Source: Paenarthrobacter ureafaciens
GTDB taxonomy: Bacteria; Actinomycetota; Actinomycetes; Actinomycetales; Micrococcaceae
Reading direction: 5' to 3'
Assembly: GCF_004028095.1 (NCBI RefSeq)
Contig: NZ_SBHM01000007.1
Coordinates: forward strand, 2,232,001-2,296,000
Length of the DNA stretch: 64,000 bases
This document shows, piece by piece, positions 7,301 to 16,168 of the stretch; the first letter of the stretch is position 1; each line of letters begins with the position of its first letter. The position numbers and the translations under genes are program-made. The notes under the pieces were generated by a model. The model had not been told where the DNA came from. It saw only the letters and a list, made by a program, of their open reading frames with translations, and ran no database searches.

Positions 7301-8185
7301 GTGGGAGAACAGGAAGGCCGCCGGCGCATAGTGGACGTCTATGACTTCCGCCGGCCTACCACCTTGCCGCGCCAGCACAGCCGTGTCCTGGAAGTTGCCT
7401 TCGAAACCTTCGCCCGGCAATGGGGCACGCAGCTCACCGCGAAAGTCCGGCTGAAGTCCACGGCGACACTTGAACAGTTGAGCATGCAGAGCTACGACGA
7501 ATACTCTGCTTCCTTGCCTTCGGTGACGTCGATGATCCTGTGCCGGATCGAGGACTGCGAGTCCAGGCTGGTGGTCCAGTTCCCCGCCACGGCGGCGCTG
7601 TCCTGGCTCAGCCGGATGCTGGGGGGATCAGCAGATACCGCCGTGCCGGAACGCAAGTTCACGCAGATTGAGCACTCGTTGATCAGCCGCATGGTGGAGG
7701 AAGTCCTTGAGGACCTGAAGTACTCCCTGGGCAACCTGTTGACACAGTCCGTCACCATGGACGGGATCCAATACAACTCCCAGTTCGCCCAGGCCGCTGC
7801 GCCCTCTGAGCTGATGGTGGTGGCCGCCTTCAGTGTGAACGTGGGTGAGACCCAGTGTGCTGCAACTCTGGCCATTCCGGCCGATGTCCTGCTCAGCGGA
7901 TTGGGAGAGGTGAACCCAACAGTCCATAGCGTGGACAACGAAGCCCTTGTCAGGACACAGTTGGCCCAAGTACCCGTTGAGGTGGCTGTCCAACTAACCC
8001 CCGCCCAGGTGACGCCGGCGCAGATCCTGGCACTCGGCGTCGGGGACGTCCTTCCGTTGCCCCACCTGGAGAACCGGCCGTTTGACGTCACCATCAACGG
8101 CACCCGGCTGGCCACAGCCGCCGCCGCACGGAACGGTTCGAGGGCCGCCGCCGTCATTGTCACTACCGAGGAGCACCAGCGATGA
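7301..8185 (+). CDS. fliM: Flagellar motor switch protein FliM
   Basis: 294 residues from GTG 7301, the only start in frame after a stop at 7256. The FliM middle domain (KFTQIEHSLISRMVEEVLEDL and neighbours) and a C-terminal SpoA fold (VGDVLPLPHLENRPFDV) are present. FliM forms the C-ring with FliN. The usual N-terminal CheY-binding motif (LSQxEIDALL type) cannot be seen; the protein begins about ten residues before the conserved VYDFRRP. The stop overlaps fliN by 4 bases. Confidence 0.92.
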   Translation: MGEQEGRRRIVDVYDFRRPTTLPRQHSRVLEVAFETFARQWGTQLTAKVRLKSTATLEQLSMQSYDEYSASLPSVTSMILCRIEDCESRLVVQFPATAALSWLSRMLGGSADTAVPERKFTQIEHSLISRMVEEVLEDLKYSLGNLLTQSVTMDGIQYNSQFAQAAAPSELMVVAAFSVNVGETQCAATLAIPADVLLSGLGEVNPTVHSVDNEALVRTQLAQVPVEVAVQLTPAQVTPAQILALGVGDVLPLPHLENRPFDVTINGTRLATAAAARNGSRAAAVIVTTEEHQR

Positions 8186-8889
8186 GCATCACCCTTACCG
8201 TGCAGGAAGCGGCAGCCGAACGCCTGGCACAGCACCTTCCAGCGTCCTCACTGCTGACGGTTGCCGGGATCGTCCCCGCGGAGTCCGCGGCAGCTTATGC
8301 CTCTCCGGCTGTCACTGCCACATTTGTAGGTGCGTCGACGACTGACTTCGCCCTGCTGCTGGTGGACACCTCGTTTCTCGCCGCTGCCGGCGGTGCCTCC
8401 ACCGGGGCGCCCTTCTCCGCAAGTGACGTCCTTCGTCCCGCCTTGGAGCAGGCTGCATCAGCGTTCGACGCCGGGGTGTTGGGGGAGTTGCGCGAGGAAG
8501 ATGCAACAGGACTGCTGCAGGACCCTGCGACGGTTGTTTTTGAACTTCACGACGGCACAGTGCCTTTCGGATGGTTCGCTGTCCGGGTGCGGAACAATGA
8601 CTCCGGGCCTTCCCGCAACGGCCGCGATTCCGATCTCACGGCCCGGCTTGGCCTCATCAGCAGCGTGGAGATGGCGTTGACGGTGGAGATTGGCCGTACT
8701 CGAATGTCCGTCCGCGACGCCTTGGCACTTGAACCGGGGAAAGTCATTGAACTCGACCGTTCGGCCGGTGCCCCCGCTGACGTGCTGCTGAACGGACGCC
8801 TGATAGCCCACGGCGAAGTTGTGGTGGTGGACCAGGACTACGCCGTGCGCATCACCCGTGTCCTGGACGGGGTAGAGGGAACGTTGTAA
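8182..8889 (+). CDS. fliN: Flagellar motor switch protein FliN
   Basis: 235 residues. The C-terminal 75 residues form the SpoA/FliN domain: VEMALTVEIGRTRMSVRDAL followed by PGKVIELDRSAGAPADVL and LNGRLIAHGEVVVVD. The N-terminal 150 residues resemble a FliY-type extension, as in other Gram-positives, though no CheC phosphatase motif is obvious. With FliM it forms the rotor switch. It overlaps fliM by 4 bases and ends directly before fliO. Confidence 0.93.
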   Translation: MSITLTVQEAAAERLAQHLPASSLLTVAGIVPAESAAAYASPAVTATFVGASTTDFALLLVDTSFLAAAGGASTGAPFSASDVLRPALEQAASAFDAGVLGELREEDATGLLQDPATVVFELHDGTVPFGWFAVRVRNNDSGPSRNGRDSDLTARLGLISSVEMALTVEIGRTRMSVRDALALEPGKVIELDRSAGAPADVLLNGRLIAHGEVVVVDQDYAVRITRVLDGVEGTL

Positions 8890-9393
8890 ATGGATTCCTT
8901 CCTCCTCGGGCTGCGCGTCGTCGTTGCCCTCGGCGCCGTGCTGGCCGCAATCTGGCTACTCCAGCGCCGACTCGGCAAAGGCAAGGGACGTCGTCGTGCC
9001 GATTCCACGCTGAGCGTGGTGAGTCGCCAGGCCGTGGGGCAGAAGGCCTCCGTGGTGGTGGTCGATGCCGGTGACAAGCGCTTTCTGCTGGGTGTCACGG
9101 AGCACAATGTCACGGTCCTGCACAGCAGTGACGCACCGGTGCTTGCAGCTGAGGTGATGGATTCGGTGCCCCGGCCGATGGTTGAGGAACAGAGTTTCGC
9201 TCAGTTGTTCCGGCAGGCATCCGGGGAACAGGTGCCCCGCACTGAACTGGTCACCGGGCAGGTTCCCGTGGTCCGGCGTCGGGCGGACCTGCACCGGCGG
9301 GCGGCCACCCCGGCGCACCCCCTGCACGGCTCCATCCTTTCCGCTTCCACGTGGCGCCAGGCCTCCGATGCCTTCAGGGGACGCCGCAATTGA
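8890..9393 (+). CDS. fliO: Flagellar biosynthesis protein FliO
   Basis: 167 residues, ATG immediately after the fliN stop. A single N-terminal membrane segment (about 5-22) is followed by a basic patch (QRRLGKGKGRRR) and the FliO core STLSVVSRQAVGQKASVVVV with KRFLLGVTEHNVTVLH. FliO helps FliP form the export-gate pore. The stop overlaps the likely fliP start by 4 bases. Confidence 0.85.
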   Translation: MDSFLLGLRVVVALGAVLAAIWLLQRRLGKGKGRRRADSTLSVVSRQAVGQKASVVVVDAGDKRFLLGVTEHNVTVLHSSDAPVLAAEVMDSVPRPMVEEQSFAQLFRQASGEQVPRTELVTGQVPVVRRRADLHRRAATPAHPLHGSILSASTWRQASDAFRGRRN

Positions 9394-10250
9394 TTCGTTC
9401 CGCTGGTTCCGGCTTGCCGGGACTGCCCTCCTCCCGGCTGTACCGGGTGTGGTTCGTAGCGCTGTGGGCCCTTCTGCTCACGGCGGTCTTGATGTGGGCT
9501 GGAACCGCTGTTGGCCATGCCTCGCCGATCGATCCCACGCCGCCCACACCACCGACGCCTCCGGCAGCCCCGGGGTCCGGAGGCAATGTGAGCATCGACA
9601 TCAATGGTTTGGACGGGACCCCGTCCACGGCTGTAGTGACCTTGATCGGGATCACGTTGCTGTCCGTGGCGCCTGCCTTGCTGCTCATGATGACCTCGTT
9701 CACAAAGATCTTCGTTGTGCTGGCGATGACCCGCAACGCCCTGTCCCTTCCGGCCATCCCGCCCAACCAAGTCCTCGCCGGCCTGGCACTCTTCCTGTCG
9801 TTGTTCGTGATGTGGCCTGTGGTGTCGGACATCAACACCGTGGCGGTGCAGCCCTACTTGAACGGCGGGCTCGACTTCAACGGCGCAATGTCCGCCGGCT
9901 GGACTCCGTTGCAGCACTTCATGCTCGCCCATACCCGTGAGGAAGATATCGCGCTCATGACGCGCGCGGCCGGAATGGATAACCCGGAGAACCCGGAATC
10001 CGTCCCTCTGCAGACTTTGGTGCCGGCCTTCATGGTTTCCGAACTCCGGGCGGCGTTCATCATTGGCTTCGTGATCTTCATACCGTTCCTGGTCATCGAC
10101 CTCGTGGTGTCCGCCGCACTGATGTCCATGGGCATGATGATGCTCCCGCCGGTGATGATTTCCTTGCCGTTCAAGATCCTGCTGTTTGTCCTGGTTGATG
10201 GTTGGGGCCTGGTGATCACGTCCCTGATCCAGAGTTATTCGGGCGGCTGA
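9390..10250 (+). CDS. fliP: Flagellar type III export protein FliP
   Basis: 286 residues from TTG 9390, chosen because it overlaps the fliO stop by 4 bases (TTGA); the frame also has a GTG at 9351 that would overlap fliO by 43 bases. An N-terminal signal-like helix is followed by an unusual Pro/Thr stretch (PTPPTPPTPPAAP). The core matches FliP: MMTSFTKIFVVLAMTRNALS, then AFMVSELRAAFIIGFVIFIP and MGMMMLPPVMISLPFKILL. It forms the export pore with FliQ and FliR. Confidence 0.93.
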   Translation: MIRSAGSGLPGLPSSRLYRVWFVALWALLLTAVLMWAGTAVGHASPIDPTPPTPPTPPAAPGSGGNVSIDINGLDGTPSTAVVTLIGITLLSVAPALLLMMTSFTKIFVVLAMTRNALSLPAIPPNQVLAGLALFLSLFVMWPVVSDINTVAVQPYLNGGLDFNGAMSAGWTPLQHFMLAHTREEDIALMTRAAGMDNPENPESVPLQTLVPAFMVSELRAAFIIGFVIFIPFLVIDLVVSAALMSMGMMMLPPVMISLPFKILLFVLVDGWGLVITSLIQSYSGG

Positions 10251-10525
10251 TGGATACCAACGCAGTCCTGGACATTTGCCTGCAGGCCATGATGGTCGCG
10301 GCCAAACTGGCAGCTCCCACCCTTCTCACTGCCTTGGTGGTTGGCCTGGGCATTTCCCTGTTGCAGTCCATCACGCAGCTTCAGGAGCCCACACTGAGCT
10401 TCGTCCCCAAGGCCGTTGCCGTAGCCATAGCGCTGGCGGTGTGCGGGCACTGGATGATCTCGGAAATGGTCACGTTCACCAATGAACTCTTCCTGCGCAT
10501 CCCCGGATTGATCGGTGGCGCGTGA
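10250..10525 (+). CDS. fliQ: Flagellar type III export protein FliQ
   Basis: 91 residues, ATG at 10250 overlapping the fliP stop by one base. Two membrane helices with the family core GLGISLLQSITQLQEPTLSF followed by VPKAVAV. This is the full usual length for FliQ. It belongs to the export gate with FliP and FliR. Confidence 0.95.
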   Translation: MDTNAVLDICLQAMMVAAKLAAPTLLTALVVGLGISLLQSITQLQEPTLSFVPKAVAVAIALAVCGHWMISEMVTFTNELFLRIPGLIGGA

Positions 10526-11285
10526 GGTGGACATTCCCATCGACCAGTCATGGATCCAGGTTCTCTTGTTGGCCTCGGTCCGCATGACGGCCTTCCTGGT
10601 GGTGGCACCACCCTTTGCGCATCATGCCATTCCGGCGAGGATCAAAGCCATGCTGGGTATCGGCCTTGGCCTGGCAGTGTCCCAGCGGCTGTCCGCGGAC
10701 GCCGTGCCCAAGGACACCGCGGGATTCATCACCGGCGTCGTCCTGGAACTGGCAACGGGCCTGGTGCTGGGGTTCCTGGTGATGGCTGTGTTCGCGGCGA
10801 TCCAGTCGGCCGGCAGCCTGATCGATCTCTTCAGCGGGTTCCAGATGGCGCAGGCCTTCGATCCCCAGATGATGGTCAACGGCGCCCAGTTCACGCGCTT
10901 GTTCCAGATGGCGGCACTCGCGCTGCTCTTCGCCTCGGACGGCTATCAGCTGGTGATCGGGGGCCTGACGGGCAGCTTCAGTGCCTTGCCCCTCGCCGGC
11001 GGCCTGGACCTCAGCAAACCCGTGGATGCCATGGTGGGCGCTGTCACCGGCATGTTCATCTCCGCGGTCCAAATAGCCGGTCCGCTGCTGGTGGTTTTGG
11101 TGCTGGCCGACGTCGGACTCGGTCTCCTCACGCGCGTGGCCCCGGCACTGAATGCATTTTCCCTGGGCTTCCCCCTCAAGATCTTCATCACTCTGGCTTT
11201 GGCAGGCTTCCTTTTCCTTGCCCTGCCTCGCCTGGTCGCTTCCCTGGCCGAGTTGGCCGCACGGACAGTCCTGGGGGTGGGCTAG
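10515..11285 (+). CDS. fliR: Flagellar type III export protein FliR
   Basis: 256 residues from GTG 10515, overlapping fliQ by 11 bases; a GTG at 10527 is an alternative. Several membrane segments, with the typical stretch GSLIDLFSGFQMAQAFDPQ near residue 98 and a C-terminal LNAFSLGFPLKIFITLAL. FliR completes the FliPQR gate. The stop overlaps the flhB GTG by one base. Confidence 0.94.
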   Translation: MAREVDIPIDQSWIQVLLLASVRMTAFLVVAPPFAHHAIPARIKAMLGIGLGLAVSQRLSADAVPKDTAGFITGVVLELATGLVLGFLVMAVFAAIQSAGSLIDLFSGFQMAQAFDPQMMVNGAQFTRLFQMAALALLFASDGYQLVIGGLTGSFSALPLAGGLDLSKPVDAMVGAVTGMFISAVQIAGPLLVVLVLADVGLGLLTRVAPALNAFSLGFPLKIFITLALAGFLFLALPRLVASLAELAARTVLGVG

Positions 11286-12370
11286 TGGCGGACTCACAGG
11301 AAAAGACCGAACAAGCCACGGACAAACGTATGCGTGAGGTCCGTGAAAAGGGCCAGCTCTCCAGATCCCAGGACCTCATGGCCTGGCTGGCGGTGGGCGG
11401 TGCCGCCGCAATGCTTCCGGCCACCATCGACCATGCCTCCAACGCGGCCGTGGACCAACTCTTCACGGTCAAGGGCATCATCAACCATCCGGATCCCGCC
11501 AAAGCTGTGGCGGCCTTGGAGGACGGGCTCGCCTCTCTGGCGGGAATCCTGGGACCACTGTTCCTGGTGGTTACCGTGGTGGTGCTGGCAGGGTCTGCCT
11601 TGCAGGGCGGTATCCCCTTCAAGAAGTTCCGGCCCGAGTTCGAACACTTCAACCTGCTGGCCGGTTTCAAGAGGATGTTCGGTGCCCAGGCGCTGTGGGG
11701 CGGGGCCAAAGCGCTACTGAAGACCGCCGTCGTGGGTCTTGTCCTCTACACCGTGATCCAAGGCTTGATGCCCGTTCTCCTCACCGCCGGGGGCTTGCCT
11801 GTGGCCGGTGTGCTCGCGGCCGCCGCAGGGGGCGTCGGGACGCTCATCCAGTTCGCGGTCGCGGCCGGGCTCGTGTTGGCAGCCGCCGACATGTTCGTCG
11901 TGATGCGCCGCAACCGGAAGAAGACCCGGATGTCCAAAAAGGAAGTCCAGGACGAGAACAAGAACACCGACGGAGATCCGCTGGTCAAGTCACACCGGCG
12001 TTCGCGCCAGCTGAGCATGAGCCGGAACCGCATGATCGCCGCGATCGGGGATGCCGACGTCGTGTTGGTCAACCCGACGCACGTGGCAGTCGCGTTGAAG
12101 TACGACGCCGGCAAATCGGCACCTCGCGTCGTGGCGAAGGGGGCAGGGGTCATAGCGGCCCGCATCAGGGAGGAGGCCGAGGGCAAAGGGGTGCCCATGG
12201 TCCAGGACATTCGCTTGGCCCGTGCCTTGCATTCGGCGTGTGAGCTGGGGCAGGAGATCCCCGTGGAGCTGTACCGCTCGGTGGCCGCTGTCCTGGCTTT
12301 CGTCATGTCCCTCAAGACGCGCGGCGCTGCCCGTGGAATCCATCGCATGAAGGAAGGTTTGCTGGCATGA
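11285..12370 (+). CDS. flhB: Flagellar type III export protein FlhB
   Basis: 361 residues from GTG 11285. The frame stays open far upstream over fliR, but the protein begins at ADSQEKTEQATDKRMREVRE, the conserved FlhB N-terminus. Four membrane segments follow, then the cytoplasmic domain with the self-cleavage motif NPTH in VVLVNPTHVAVALKY near residue 260. Cleavage there switches export from hook to filament proteins, in concert with FliK. It overlaps flhA by 4 bases. Confidence 0.96.
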   Translation: MADSQEKTEQATDKRMREVREKGQLSRSQDLMAWLAVGGAAAMLPATIDHASNAAVDQLFTVKGIINHPDPAKAVAALEDGLASLAGILGPLFLVVTVVVLAGSALQGGIPFKKFRPEFEHFNLLAGFKRMFGAQALWGGAKALLKTAVVGLVLYTVIQGLMPVLLTAGGLPVAGVLAAAAGGVGTLIQFAVAAGLVLAAADMFVVMRRNRKKTRMSKKEVQDENKNTDGDPLVKSHRRSRQLSMSRNRMIAAIGDADVVLVNPTHVAVALKYDAGKSAPRVVAKGAGVIAARIREEAEGKGVPMVQDIRLARALHSACELGQEIPVELYRSVAAVLAFVMSLKTRGAARGIHRMKEGLLA

Positions 12371-14415
12371 AGAACAGCAAGTTCGCCCGGCTGTCGGTCC
12401 CGGTGGGCATCGTGGGGATTGTCCTGCTTCTGGTGGTCCCGCTGCCTGCTCCGCTGCTCGACTTCCTGATTGTCTGCAACATCCTGCTGGCACTCCTGAT
12501 CCTGCTCACCAGCATGTTCGTGAAGAAACCCCTGGACTTCTCCGTGTTCCCGTCGCTGCTGCTGGTGGCCACGCTGTTCCGGCTGGGACTCAATGTGGCG
12601 TCCACCCGGTTGGTGCTGGGACAAGGCTTTGCCGGGCAGGTGATCGAGGCGTTCGGCAAGGTCACGGTGGGCGGTTCCTTGATCATCGGTGCCGTGGTGT
12701 TCCTGATCCTGGTGGTCATCCAGTTCGTGGTGGTCACCAAGGGTGCCGAGCGCGTGGCCGAAGTGGGCGCACGCTTCACCCTCGACGCCATGCCGGGTAA
12801 GCAAATGGCCATCGACGCCGACCTCAATGCCGGACTCATCACGGACGCCGAAGCCCGGAAGCGCCGCGCCGAAGTCTCTGCCGAAGCCGACTTCTACGGC
12901 GCCATGGACGGTGCCTCAAAGTTCGTCAAAGGCGACGCGATCGCGGGCATCATCATTATCATCATCAACTTTGTGGGCGGCATCGCGATCGGCGTGCTGC
13001 AGCGCGGCATGGACGCCGTTGACGCCCTGAACACGTATGGCCTGCTGACCATGGGCGACGGCTTGGTCACCCAGATCCCGGCCCTCCTCATGGCCGTCTC
13101 CACAGGCATGATCGTCACCCGGTCCAATGCCGAGGAGGACATGGGCCGCACCGCATCCTCGCAGCTCATGCAGTCACCCAATGCGCTGTTGATCGCAGGC
13201 CTTGCAGCGGCAAGCATGGCGTTGATTCCAGGGATGCCTGTCCTGCCCTTCCTTGTGGTGGGTGCCTTGTTGGTGATCGCGTCGCGACGCGTGGCAGCGC
13301 AGCAAAAAGCTGCTGCCGCGGCGGAGGCAGCAGGCAACGCCGCGGTGGCCTCGGAGGAAGATCCAAACGAGCGGCTCATGGAAGACATGCGGGTCCACCC
13401 GGTGGAGATTCTGTTGGCTCCGGACCTGGTGGACATCGTTTCCGGAGCTTCCGACGACCTTCTTGCGAGGGTGAGGTCGCTTCGGCAAAAGATCGCCATG
13501 GAGCTGGGCTTGGTTGTCCCGCCCGTCCGCACCAGGGATGCCATGGATCTCCCGCCCTCCACCTATGCCATCCGCATCGCCGGTGTCGAGGCCGGAAGGG
13601 GAGTGGCGCCGTCGGGCAAGCTCCTGGCCCTGGGCGAGTTCCTGGACGCCCTCCCGGGTACGGCCACCGTGGAACCTGTCTTCGGTTTAAACGGCAAATG
13701 GGTGCCCACGGAAATGCGCCACAGCGCAGAAATGACAGGCGCCACGGTGATCGACAGGGTGTCTGTCCTGGTGACGCATTTGTCCTCGATCATCACCGCC
13801 AACGCAGCAAGGCTCCTCACTCGCGAAGACGTTCGCGTCCTCACCGAGGGGGTCCGCAAGCAGAGCCCTTCCGCAGTGGAGGAGCTTACTCCCGGGTTGC
13901 TGACGCTCGCAGAGATCCAACGCGTCCTTGAGGGCCTCCTCGAGGAGCAGGTCCCCATCAACGACCTCCCGCGCATCTACGAGGCACTGTCCTTGCGGGC
14001 GAAGGTATCTACGGACCCGGAAGCCCTTATTGAATCGGCGCGGCAAGCTCTGGGGCCTGTCCTGGCCGACAAGTATTTGGACGGCGACGTTCTTCCGGTG
14101 GTGATGATCGATCCCCTGCTGGAGCAGTCGATGCTTGAGGACATGCGCCCGGGCGAGGGCGGTACACAGATCGTGATGGGCCAAGCCAAGCTCGATTCTG
14201 TGCTCTCCTCACTTAAATCCGCGGTAGAGGGAGCCGCGGCCACGGGACGTCAAGCGGTCCTCGTTTGCGCCCCCGCCCTGCGACCCGCGATTCGACGGCT
14301 TGTGGCCGCTCCCGACGGCGGTGTCCCCGTCTTGTCGTACCGCGAAGTGACATCGGCCAACATACGCATAGAAACAGTGGGGGTGGTTCGCCATGCCGAA
14401 GCGCTACAAGCTTAG
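12367..14415 (+). CDS. flhA: Flagellar type III export protein FlhA
   Basis: 682 residues, the normal FlhA length. About eight N-terminal membrane segments, with the conserved blocks SLLLVATLFRLGLNVASTRL and FTLDAMPGKQMAIDADLNAG. The C-terminal cytoplasmic domain (from about 340) docks chaperone-substrate complexes. It overlaps flhB by 4 bases and the FlhF-like gene by 23 bases. Confidence 0.97.
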   Translation: MKNSKFARLSVPVGIVGIVLLLVVPLPAPLLDFLIVCNILLALLILLTSMFVKKPLDFSVFPSLLLVATLFRLGLNVASTRLVLGQGFAGQVIEAFGKVTVGGSLIIGAVVFLILVVIQFVVVTKGAERVAEVGARFTLDAMPGKQMAIDADLNAGLITDAEARKRRAEVSAEADFYGAMDGASKFVKGDAIAGIIIIIINFVGGIAIGVLQRGMDAVDALNTYGLLTMGDGLVTQIPALLMAVSTGMIVTRSNAEEDMGRTASSQLMQSPNALLIAGLAAASMALIPGMPVLPFLVVGALLVIASRRVAAQQKAAAAAEAAGNAAVASEEDPNERLMEDMRVHPVEILLAPDLVDIVSGASDDLLARVRSLRQKIAMELGLVVPPVRTRDAMDLPPSTYAIRIAGVEAGRGVAPSGKLLALGEFLDALPGTATVEPVFGLNGKWVPTEMRHSAEMTGATVIDRVSVLVTHLSSIITANAARLLTREDVRVLTEGVRKQSPSAVEELTPGLLTLAEIQRVLEGLLEEQVPINDLPRIYEALSLRAKVSTDPEALIESARQALGPVLADKYLDGDVLPVVMIDPLLEQSMLEDMRPGEGGTQIVMGQAKLDSVLSSLKSAVEGAAATGRQAVLVCAPALRPAIRRLVAAPDGGVPVLSYREVTSANIRIETVGVVRHAEALQA

Positions 14416-15373
14416 GGGAGCGTCCCTCGACGCTATCCGCGAGAAGGCGCTGACGCAGTATGGTCCGCAGGCCCGGATTGTGGCTGCCGAGAAGGTCATC
14501 AATCCAGGCATCGTGGGCCTGTTCGCAGCTGCCCGGTTTGAAGCGACGGTAGAGGTGGGCGAAGCGGCTGGCATTGCCCCAGCGGCCCTGGCATCCGGTC
14601 CTGCCGCTCCACGCGCCTCAACCGGAAAGACCGCCGCGAACCCGATTGCCGGCCACGATTTGCAGGGTCCTGCCATTGCCGCACTGCTGGAGCGGGCCGA
14701 CGCAGCGGAGCGGGAGATGCACCGGCCCGATCCCGTTTCGACGGCCTCACCCGATTTCGCCGGGCTGCTGGAACACCTGGGCAAGGAACTTGAGGCGAGG
14801 CCGGCTCTGCACACGGTGCCTGAGCCGTCACTACCGCCGTCGGACGCTCCGAACGAAAAGGTTCCTGCGCCGCTGGAGGGTAACGGCAACGTGATCCTCC
14901 TTGTGGGCCTCGGTGACGACGCCTTGGGGCCGGCCCTGGAAATGTCGATCGCCGCCGGGGGCTCGGACGTCCGTACCGCCGGAGAGCTGACAGCGTTCGG
15001 CCACCTGCATGTCTCGGGCCGTCAAAGCGCGATGGCTGCGCGCGCCCAAGCAGTACTGACCGGCCAGAACGTGGTGGTCGCCTACGGGCTGGGTAAGGCA
15101 TCAGACATTCCGGAGCAGGCGCACGCCATCGCCGGCCTGTCCGCCGACCAGGTATGGGTGGTGGCCGACGCACGCCGGAAAGCCGGGGACACGGCCGCGT
15201 GGGTGCGTGCCCTGCAAACACTGCTCTCAACGGAACCGGTTGGTGTCTCCGCACTGGCCGTCATCGGTGCATCGGAAACTGCCAGCCCGGAAACCGTGGA
15301 CGGGCTGGGTATCCCGGTGGGCTGGGTGGATGGCAAACCGGCACGAAGGACCTCGCTCGGAAAGGTACATTGA
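14393..15373 (+). CDS. FlhF-like protein with degenerate GTPase core
   Basis: 326 residues. The first 55 (RYKLRGASLDAIREKALTQY and then GPQARIVAAEKV) match the N-terminal domain of FlhF, the SRP-type GTPase that places flagella. Where the P-loop should be (about residue 164), the sequence reads ILLVGLGDDALGPALEMS, without the G-K-T/S that binds nucleotide, and no DxxG or TKxD motif could be found in the C-terminal half. It lies in the FlhF position, between flhA and csrA. It is probably an FlhF descendant that lost GTP binding; the function is unknown. Confidence 0.7.
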   Translation: MPKRYKLRGASLDAIREKALTQYGPQARIVAAEKVINPGIVGLFAAARFEATVEVGEAAGIAPAALASGPAAPRASTGKTAANPIAGHDLQGPAIAALLERADAAEREMHRPDPVSTASPDFAGLLEHLGKELEARPALHTVPEPSLPPSDAPNEKVPAPLEGNGNVILLVGLGDDALGPALEMSIAAGGSDVRTAGELTAFGHLHVSGRQSAMAARAQAVLTGQNVVVAYGLGKASDIPEQAHAIAGLSADQVWVVADARRKAGDTAAWVRALQTLLSTEPVGVSALAVIGASETASPETVDGLGIPVGWVDGKPARRTSLGKVH

Positions 15374-15377
15374 AAGC

Positions 15378-15620
15378 ATGCTGGTACTGACGCGCAAACC
15401 GGGCGAGAAGATCATGATTGGTGACGATATTGTCATTACCGTCATGGAGGGCCGCGGTGACGGGGTGCGGATCGGAATTGAAGCCCCGCGGGGTGTTTCC
15501 ATCCAGCGCAGCGAAGTAGTTGAGGCGATCGCCGCCGCAAACCTCGCAGCCGCCCAAGCCGGCCCCGACGCCGAGGAACTCCTGGCGAACCTCCGCCCGC
15601 CGGCCCCCACCAACAACTGA
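15378..15620 (+). CDS. csrA: Carbon storage regulator CsrA
   Basis: 80 residues. The start ATG at 15378 is fixed by the invariant CsrA N-terminus MLVLTRKPGEKIMIGDDI; GVRIGIEAPRGVSIQR follows. CsrA binds GGA motifs in mRNA leaders and, in Gram-positives with flagella, represses flagellin translation until FliW removes it. FliW is not in this window. The gene starts 4 bases after the FlhF-like stop, so it is co-transcribed with the export genes. Confidence 0.95.
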   Translation: MLVLTRKPGEKIMIGDDIVITVMEGRGDGVRIGIEAPRGVSIQRSEVVEAIAAANLAAAQAGPDAEELLANLRPPAPTNN

Positions 15621-15682
15621 TCCTCTCTCACATCCCGTCGGGTTTTCTTCAGGTCCTCTTTCACATCCCGTCAGGTGGTGCC
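15621..15682 (+). repeat. Two copies of a 33-base repeat after csrA
   Basis: Two adjacent units, TCCTCTCTCACATCCCGTCG... and TCCTCTTTCACATCCCGTCA..., start at 15621 and 15654. The second runs into the last bases of the convergent flgN-like gene. The same family recurs at 36.66-36.93 kb. Confidence 0.75.
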
Positions 15683-16168
15683 GAGGAAATCACGCAAAGA
15701 GGGGAGGGCGGCGCTGGTCACCGCCGCACGCGCACGTTGAACGTTGACGTCCAGGGTCATTATGGCGAGATCGTCCGGCTCAGCGTCCGCGGGTTCCGGT
15801 TCCTGCTCGAGCGCGGAGAGGTTATCAGCTGCCACGGCATCTATGGATTCCAAGAGAATAACCAATGCGCGGTGGTGTTCTTTCAATAGATCAGGCCAAA
15901 TTCCGGCCGGCGCCATTCCTGCCAGTGAAGGCAACGAAGTCTGATCCGGCGCTTTCCATTCCGCGGCCAGGGCAGCCGCTTCCACGCCGCGGGCCAATGA
16001 CTCGAAGCGTAGGCTTTCCACCACTTTTTCGAGCTCGGACGCGGTGTATTCGAGGCGGTGCCAGTTGCCTGCCCGCAGATGCAGGAGTTGCGTTTCGAGG
16101 AGGAAAAGCAAGAAATCGAGTTGCCTTCTCTCCCGCCACAACGTTGCCGATAGCTCGTCCGCCCCCAC
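15671..16168 (-). CDS. flgN: FlgN-family flagellar chaperone
   Basis: 165 residues from GTG 16168 (GAGGA just upstream). It is helical throughout and matches the loose FlgN pattern: an N-terminal LWRERRQLDFLLFLLETQLL, a central ELEKVVESLRFESLARGVEA, and an acidic C-terminal half. FlgN escorts the hook-filament junction proteins FlgK and FlgL. It is transcribed away from the sigma-factor gene, so an adjacent flagellar operon may have been split by rearrangement here. Weak family signal; assignment leans on context. Confidence 0.65.
   Translation of the reverse strand: MGADELSATLWRERRQLDFLLFLLETQLLHLRAGNWHRLEYTASELEKVVESLRFESLARGVEAAALAAEWKAPDQTSLPSLAGMAPAGIWPDLLKEHHRALVILLESIDAVAADNLSALEQEPEPADAEPDDLAIMTLDVNVQRARAAVTSAALPSLRDFLGTT

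Noticed and set aside
10550..11284. Upstream extension of the flhB frame across fliR
   Set aside because: FliR is encoded in another frame here with clear motifs, and FlhB's conserved N-terminus begins at 11285.
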